Of a DNA stretch of 17,819 bases, positions 14,511 through 17,819 are shown piece by piece. Numbering within the stretch: the stretch's first letter is position 1; every line of letters begins with the position of its first letter. The notes under the pieces were generated by a model that was not told where the DNA came from, did no database searches, and saw nothing but the letters and a program-made list of their open reading frames with translations. The stretch covers positions 1-17,819 of the forward strand of contig JAPSFM010000107.1 in NCBI GenBank assembly GCA_035063885.1. Direction: 5' to 3'. The translations under genes and the position numbers were made by a program. The stretch comes from CAADGY01 sp900696665 (GTDB lineage: Bacteria > Acidobacteriota > Terriglobia > Bryobacterales > Bryobacteraceae).

Positions 14511-15749
14511 ATGGAGAGTCCCTGGAAAACGGACCGCTGGTTTACCAGCCCCTGGAATCATGCGTCTGAAGTCAAGGCAACTTTACATTTTCCCGATAAA
14601 ATCCGTATCCACGATGTCACGCTGCGCGATGGAGAGCAGCAGACAGGTATCGTATTTCGCCGCCAGGAAAAGGTGGCCATCGCCAAGAAGCTCGCCGAAG
14701 CAGGTGTGCACCGCATTGAAGCCGGAATGCCCGCCGTTTCAAGCGAAGATGAAGCCGCGATCAAAGACATCGTCGCCCTCGGCTTATCATCGGAGATTTT
14801 CTCGTTCGCACGATGCATGCCCGCCGATGTGAAACTGGCGAAAGACTGCGGTGTTTTCGGAATCATTACGGAGATCCCGTCCAGCGAGCACATCATCCGG
14901 AACGCTTACGGAAAAACGATGGATTGGGCCATCAAGTCGTCGATTGAGACGACGCTAGCCGCTAAGGAAGCGGGCCTCTACACCTCGTTCTTTACGATCG
15001 ACAGCACACGATCCGAACTCGAGCCGTACATGGATCTGATCGATCGTGTTGCCACGGAAGGGCACATGGACGCGCTGACACTGGCAGACTCTTTCGGGGG
15101 CTGCACGCCGGAAGCCATCGGAATGATCGTGCGCAAACTGAAAGCGCGCTTCAACAAGCCGATAGAAATCCACTGCCATGAAGACTTCGGTCTCGGCGTG
15201 GCCAACACTATCGCCGCGCTGGCTAATGGAGCTTCGGTGGCGCATGTAACCGTCACCGGGACGGGCGAGCGTGCCGGGAACGTTCCTCTGGAAGATACCG
15301 TGATGGCTCTGCGGTGCCTGTATAACGTGGACACCGGCATCAAAACGGAGAAATTTTACGACCTGTCGAAGCTGGTGCAGGAGCTTTCAGGTTTCCAGGT
15401 GCCTCCGAACCGGCCCATCGTCGGGGATTGGCTCTACAACATTGAATCCGGCATTGTCAGCATGTTCCATCGCCGCTGCAAGAGCGTGGAACCTCTCGAA
15501 TACATTCCGTTTGCGCCGGAACTCGCCGGGCGCCCCGGCGTGAGCATCGCGCTCGGCAAAGGCAGCGGTGTGGCCAATGTCGAGGAGCACCTGGAGCGGC
15601 GCGGGATCAGCCTGCCGCAGGAGCAGATCGATGCCATCGTCGCCCGCGTGAAACAGACCTCTATCGAAAAGAAGGCGCTGCTGTCGGAAGCCGAATTTGA
15701 GCAGATCGTGCAAACAGTTCGCGACACGGTTGCCGCCGCGGCGAAATGA
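14511..15749 (+). CDS. DRE-TIM metallolyase/acyltransferase (isopropylmalate, homocitrate or citramalate synthase type)
   Basis: This 412-residue enzyme of the HMGL-like family joins acetyl-CoA (or a related acyl-CoA) to a 2-oxoacid using a divalent metal. The barrel starts with IHDVTLRDGEQQ (33-44), containing the DRE residues R39, D40 and E42. Metal-binding H221-x-H223 lies in EIHCHEDFGLGVANT, and GTGERAGNVPLED follows (250-262). The length and lack of a C-terminal regulatory LeuA domain fit the NifV/homocitrate-synthase-like or citramalate-synthase subgroup. AAAGGAG at 14499-14505 marks the ATG at 14511; the frame is open further upstream but that part overlaps the opposite-strand gene. 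The stop overlaps the next start (ATGATG). Which 2-oxoacid is used cannot be read here. The linked phosphotransacylase and dehydrogenase suggest catabolic or fermentative use. Confidence 0.9.
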   Translation: MESPWKTDRWFTSPWNHASEVKATLHFPDKIRIHDVTLRDGEQQTGIVFRRQEKVAIAKKLAEAGVHRIEAGMPAVSSEDEAAIKDIVALGLSSEIFSFARCMPADVKLAKDCGVFGIITEIPSSEHIIRNAYGKTMDWAIKSSIETTLAAKEAGLYTSFFTIDSTRSELEPYMDLIDRVATEGHMDALTLADSFGGCTPEAIGMIVRKLKARFNKPIEIHCHEDFGLGVANTIAALANGASVAHVTVTGTGERAGNVPLEDTVMALRCLYNVDTGIKTEKFYDLSKLVQELSGFQVPPNRPIVGDWLYNIESGIVSMFHRRCKSVEPLEYIPFAPELAGRPGVSIALGKGSGVANVEEHLERRGISLPQEQIDAIVARVKQTSIEKKALLSEAEFEQIVQTVRDTVAAAAK

Positions 15750-16678
15750 TGTTCGAAAAACTCGATCAGCTTGTCGGCGCCGCGCGCGCCGGGAGCCCTG
15801 TCCAGATTGCCATCGCGGCGGGGCAGGACCCCGACGTCATCGAGGCGATGAAGCGCGCCGAAGAAATCGGCCTGGCCACGGGTATCTTTGTCGGGCATCC
15901 GGAGAAGATCCGGTCTCTCGCCGCGGCGGCGGAGTGGGAGATTCCGCATGACCGGTTGATTCCGGAACCCGATGATGACGCAGCCGCGCGCAAGGCCATC
16001 GCACTGATCAGGGAGGGCCGGGCGGCCCTCCTCATGAAGGGCAAGATCAAGACCTCGTCCCTGGTGAAGGCGGTGCTCGACAAGGAAGCCGGACTGCGCG
16101 CCGGACGCCTGTTGAGCCAGGTGATCGTATTTGAGGTACCGGGATGGAATCGCCTGATGTTGATGACCGATGCCGCCATTAACATCGCGCCTACGCTCGA
16201 TCAGAAAGCGGAAATCTGCCGCAACGCGATCGAAGTCGCGCATGCCATTGGCATCGAAAATCCTCGCCTGGCGCTACTGTGCGCGCTGGAGTTGGTGAAC
16301 GCGGATATGCCCGCCACCGTGGATGCAGCGGCACTGACCATGATGAACCGGCGGGGACAGTTGACGGGCGCATACGTGGAAGGGCCGATCGCACTCGACG
16401 TCCCTCTCAGCCGGTTCGCTGCGGACCGGAAAAAAATCGATAGCCCGCTCGTTGAGAACACCGATATTTTTGTTGCTCCGGATATTGAAGCGGCCAACAT
16501 TCTTTATCGAGCGATTCTCTATTTTGCAAAAGGCGAATCCGGCGGAATCGTGCTTGGAGCGCGAGTCCCTCTGATTCTGCTGTCGCGCGCGGAAACGCCG
16601 GAAACGAAGATACGCTCGATCGCCATTGGAATTCTCCTGGCGCGTAGCCAGCAGAACAAATTGCGGGCCGCGGTCTGA
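15746..16678 (+). CDS. ptb: Phosphate acyltransferase (phosphate butyryltransferase/acetyltransferase family)
   Basis: This 310-residue cytoplasmic enzyme of the PTA/PTB family exchanges CoA and phosphate on an acyl group. Family motifs are LLMKGKIKTSSL (95-106), TDAAINIAPTLDQKAEICRNA (141-161) and YVEGPIALDVPLS (about 228-240), followed by DIFVAPDIEAANILYRAI and GGIVLGARVP near the C-terminus. The absence of the long N-terminal DRTGG domain of large Pta proteins points to the Ptb-like short form. Its ATG overlaps the previous stop, so the two genes are translationally coupled. The product would be an acyl-phosphate suited to an acetokinase-family kinase such as the one at 8076, though that gene is not adjacent. 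The acyl group is unknown. The symbol follows family resemblance only. Confidence 0.85.
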   Translation: MMFEKLDQLVGAARAGSPVQIAIAAGQDPDVIEAMKRAEEIGLATGIFVGHPEKIRSLAAAAEWEIPHDRLIPEPDDDAAARKAIALIREGRAALLMKGKIKTSSLVKAVLDKEAGLRAGRLLSQVIVFEVPGWNRLMLMTDAAINIAPTLDQKAEICRNAIEVAHAIGIENPRLALLCALELVNADMPATVDAAALTMMNRRGQLTGAYVEGPIALDVPLSRFAADRKKIDSPLVENTDIFVAPDIEAANILYRAILYFAKGESGGIVLGARVPLILLSRAETPETKIRSIAIGILLARSQQNKLRAAV

Positions 16679-16698
16679 GTTCGCGCGCCCTGCTACCC

Positions 16699-17655
16699 AT
16701 GAAGATCGTCATTCTGGATGGATATTGTCTGAACCCGGGAGACCTCTCCTGGGATGCGCTGCGCGAGCTCGCCGACCTGGAGATTCACGACCGCACGCCG
16801 GCAAGCCGGGTGGTGGAGCGCGCTCAAGGCGCCGAAGCGGTCTTCACCAACAAGACTCCGCTTCCCCGCGATGTACTCCGGCAATTGCCTGATTTGCGTT
16901 ATATCGGCGTTCTCGCAACAGGGTACAACATCGTGGATGTAGCCGCCGCCCGCGAAGCCGGTATCACGGTGACGAACATCCCTACTTACGGAACGGCGTC
17001 GGTGGCCCAGTTCGCTTTCGCGCTGCTGCTCGAACTGTGCCATCACGTAGGCGCTCACGCGGCGGCGGTCCGCGCGGGCGAGTGGAGCACGAACCCGGAC
17101 TGGTGCTTCTGGAAGACACCGCTGGTGGAACTGTCCGGAAAAACTATGGGCATCGTGGGCTTCGGGCGGATCGGCCGCCAGGTCGGCCGCATTGCGGATG
17201 CAATGGGAATGAAGGTAATCGCCTCGGACAAAGTTCGTGAAAACAGCCCTGGCTACGATGGGTTTTGCTGGGTCGAGGTGGACGATCTGCTCGTCAACGC
17301 CGACGTCGTCAGTCTGCACTGCCCGCTTCTCGCGGCGACCGAGGGAATCGTCGCGAAGGAGCGGCTGCGAAAGATGAAGCGCAGCAGCCTGCTGATCAAT
17401 ACTTCCCGGGGACCTCTGGTGAACGATCACGATCTGGCCCAGGCGTTGAATGAAGGCTGGATCGCCGGAGCGGGTCTCGATGTGCTTTCGATCGAACCAC
17501 CCGCAGCGGAGAATCCGCTGCTCCAGGCCAAAAACTGCATCGTCACACCGCACATTGCTTGGGCTACCCGCGAAGCACGATCAAGATTGCTGGATCAGAC
17601 AGTCGATAACTTCCGCGCATTCGTTTCCGGCGACCCGAAAAATGTGGTGAGCTGA
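16699..17655 (+). CDS. D-2-hydroxyacid dehydrogenase (glycerate dehydrogenase/hydroxypyruvate reductase-like)
   Basis: This 318-residue NAD-dependent dehydrogenase interconverts 2-oxoacids and D-2-hydroxyacids. The nucleotide domain shows GFGRIG (154-159) with an acidic D177 after strand 2 (VIASD), typical of NAD preference. The catalytic set is R237 (INTSRGPLVN), E266 (LDVLSIEPP) and H285 (VTPHIAW). The TPHIAWATREAR end and the N-terminal MKIVILDGYCLNPGD are typical of the glycerate-dehydrogenase branch (HprA-like). No clear Shine-Dalgarno precedes the ATG, which lies 20 bases after the phosphotransacylase stop, so it likely belongs to the same transcript. In this operon it could reduce a 2-oxoacid pool, such as hydroxypyruvate or the chain-extended product of the acyltransferase. 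Substrate is not determined. Confidence 0.9.
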   Translation: MKIVILDGYCLNPGDLSWDALRELADLEIHDRTPASRVVERAQGAEAVFTNKTPLPRDVLRQLPDLRYIGVLATGYNIVDVAAAREAGITVTNIPTYGTASVAQFAFALLLELCHHVGAHAAAVRAGEWSTNPDWCFWKTPLVELSGKTMGIVGFGRIGRQVGRIADAMGMKVIASDKVRENSPGYDGFCWVEVDDLLVNADVVSLHCPLLAATEGIVAKERLRKMKRSSLLINTSRGPLVNDHDLAQALNEGWIAGAGLDVLSIEPPAAENPLLQAKNCIVTPHIAWATREARSRLLDQTVDNFRAFVSGDPKNVVS

Positions 17656-17709
17656 CGGCGCCCGCCAACAAACTACACACCCGCTCATGTCGCTGATGGA
17701 GATGTGGCA

Positions 17710-17751
17710 GCAAAGTGAGAATGTCGTGTTTGGGCAAAGTAGAAATGTCGT
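17710..17751 (+). repeat. Two imperfect 18-bp tandem repeats at the IS end
   Basis: Copy 1 is gcaaagtgagaatgtcgt (17710-17727) and copy 2 is gcaaagtagaaatgtcgt (17734-17751). They are identical at 15 of 18 positions and start 24 bp apart, about two helical turns. They probably bind transposase. Confidence 0.55.
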
Positions 17752-17759
17752 CTTGACAG

Positions 17760-17774
17760 CCCCAAGCTTTGGGG
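17760..17774 (+). promoter_or_regulatory. Hairpin before the transposase start
   Basis: CCCCAA and TTGGGG form a 6-bp stem around GCT, ending just before an in-frame ATG at 17775 and about 20 bases before the likely ATG at 17796. A TTGACA hexamer lies at 17753-17758, but no -10 is seen at normal spacing. The hairpin may limit read-through expression of the transposase; this is inferred. Confidence 0.35.
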
Positions 17775-17795
17775 ATGCAGGAAGGACAGCTACTG

Positions 17796-17819
17796 ATGAC
17801 GCAAGCCGACAGGGACCGG
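17796..17819 (+). CDS. Transposase N-terminus (partial)
   Basis: Only eight codons remain (MTQADRDR) before the window ends. AGGAAGGA at 17779-17786 lies nine bases before this ATG, which favours it over the in-frame ATG at 17775 (MQEGQLL). From memory, several ISNCY-type transposases begin MTQxDRDRL followed by a helix-turn-helix, so this is my best guess, but eight residues are too few for proof. Confidence 0.45.

Larger units (their letters stand above)
17704..17819 (+). mobile_element. Left end of an insertion sequence (cut by the window edge)
   Basis: The last bases hold tandem subterminal repeats (17710-17727 and 17734-17751), a hairpin (17760-17774), and the first codons of an apparent transposase, MTQADRDR from 17796. 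This layout resembles the ends of IS elements with repeated binding sites, such as IS21- or ISNCY-type elements. The outer boundary near 17704-17710 is approximate. The other end and any target-site duplication lie outside the window. The insertion is 50 bp after the dehydrogenase stop. Confidence 0.55.

Noticed and set aside
14430..14561. Upstream extension of the large secreted protein
   Set aside because: The signal peptide begins at 14429 or 14417, and the longer form would run through the divergent promoter.
15434..16243. 269-codon minus-strand ORF
   Set aside because: It is antisense to the acyltransferase and phosphotransacylase genes and has no recognisable motif.
16693..17553. 286-codon minus-strand ORF
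   Set aside because: It is the antisense shadow of the dehydrogenase, whose catalytic residues are all present on the plus strand.

Overview
The window is GC-rich, tightly packed bacterial DNA. I infer an acidobacterium of the Solibacter/Bryobacterales type. The reasons are a sigma factor of the ECF-like class common there, twin-arginine-tagged Gfo/Idh/MocA and TIM-barrel sugar enzymes next to a ThuA-domain protein, several large secreted proteins, and a secreted Reg_prop-type propeller. The assignment rests on gene content only. I see no tRNA, rRNA, CRISPR array or replication origin.

Layout. (1) 74-697: an ECF-type sigma factor preceded by a 12-bp palindrome and a three-codon mini-ORF. (2) 864-4809, plus strand: three genes joined by ATGA overlaps, encoding an exported C69-family dipeptidase, a ThuA-domain protein and a Tat-exported Gfo/Idh/MocA oxidoreductase. 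A candidate promoter lies upstream, with a dyad in its spacer and a 5'-leader hairpin. (3) 4807-5002: overlapping hairpins, then a 51-codon ORF that looks like a remnant of a PHP-like hydrolase. (4) 5037-5876: a Tat-tagged sugar-phosphate isomerase/epimerase-like TIM-barrel protein. (5) 5886-7976, minus strand: a secreted HExxH zinc peptidase. (6) 8076-9305, plus strand: an acetate/acyl kinase. (7) 14429-9292, minus strand: a compact three-gene operon of a large secreted protein of unknown function, a GNAT-like protein and a secreted propeller/helical-domain protein. (8) 14511-17655, plus strand: a three-gene operon of a DRE-TIM acyltransferase (isopropylmalate/homocitrate/citramalate synthase type), a phosphate acyltransferase (Ptb/Pta type) and a D-2-hydroxyacid dehydrogenase. 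(9) about 17704-17819: the left end of an insertion sequence, with tandem subterminal repeats and the first codons of a transposase, cut by the window edge.

How the genes may work together (inference). Blocks 2-4 look like a periplasmic or cell-surface scavenging module: peptide hydrolysis plus oxidation and isomerisation of sugars or polyols. Blocks 6 and 8 together hold the parts of an acyl-CoA to acyl-phosphate to carboxylate plus ATP route (Ptb-type transferase plus acetokinase-family kinase), along with a 2-oxoacid chain-extending enzyme and a hydroxyacid dehydrogenase. The kinase is separated from its likely partner by the opposite-strand operon of block 7. The most unusual points are the promoter/leader architecture at 784-850, the split acyl-phosphate module, the propeller fused to a helical-toroid-like domain, and the decayed gene between the oxidoreductase and the isomerase. 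I found no clear-cut new defence or mobile system. The IS end is the only mobile DNA seen.
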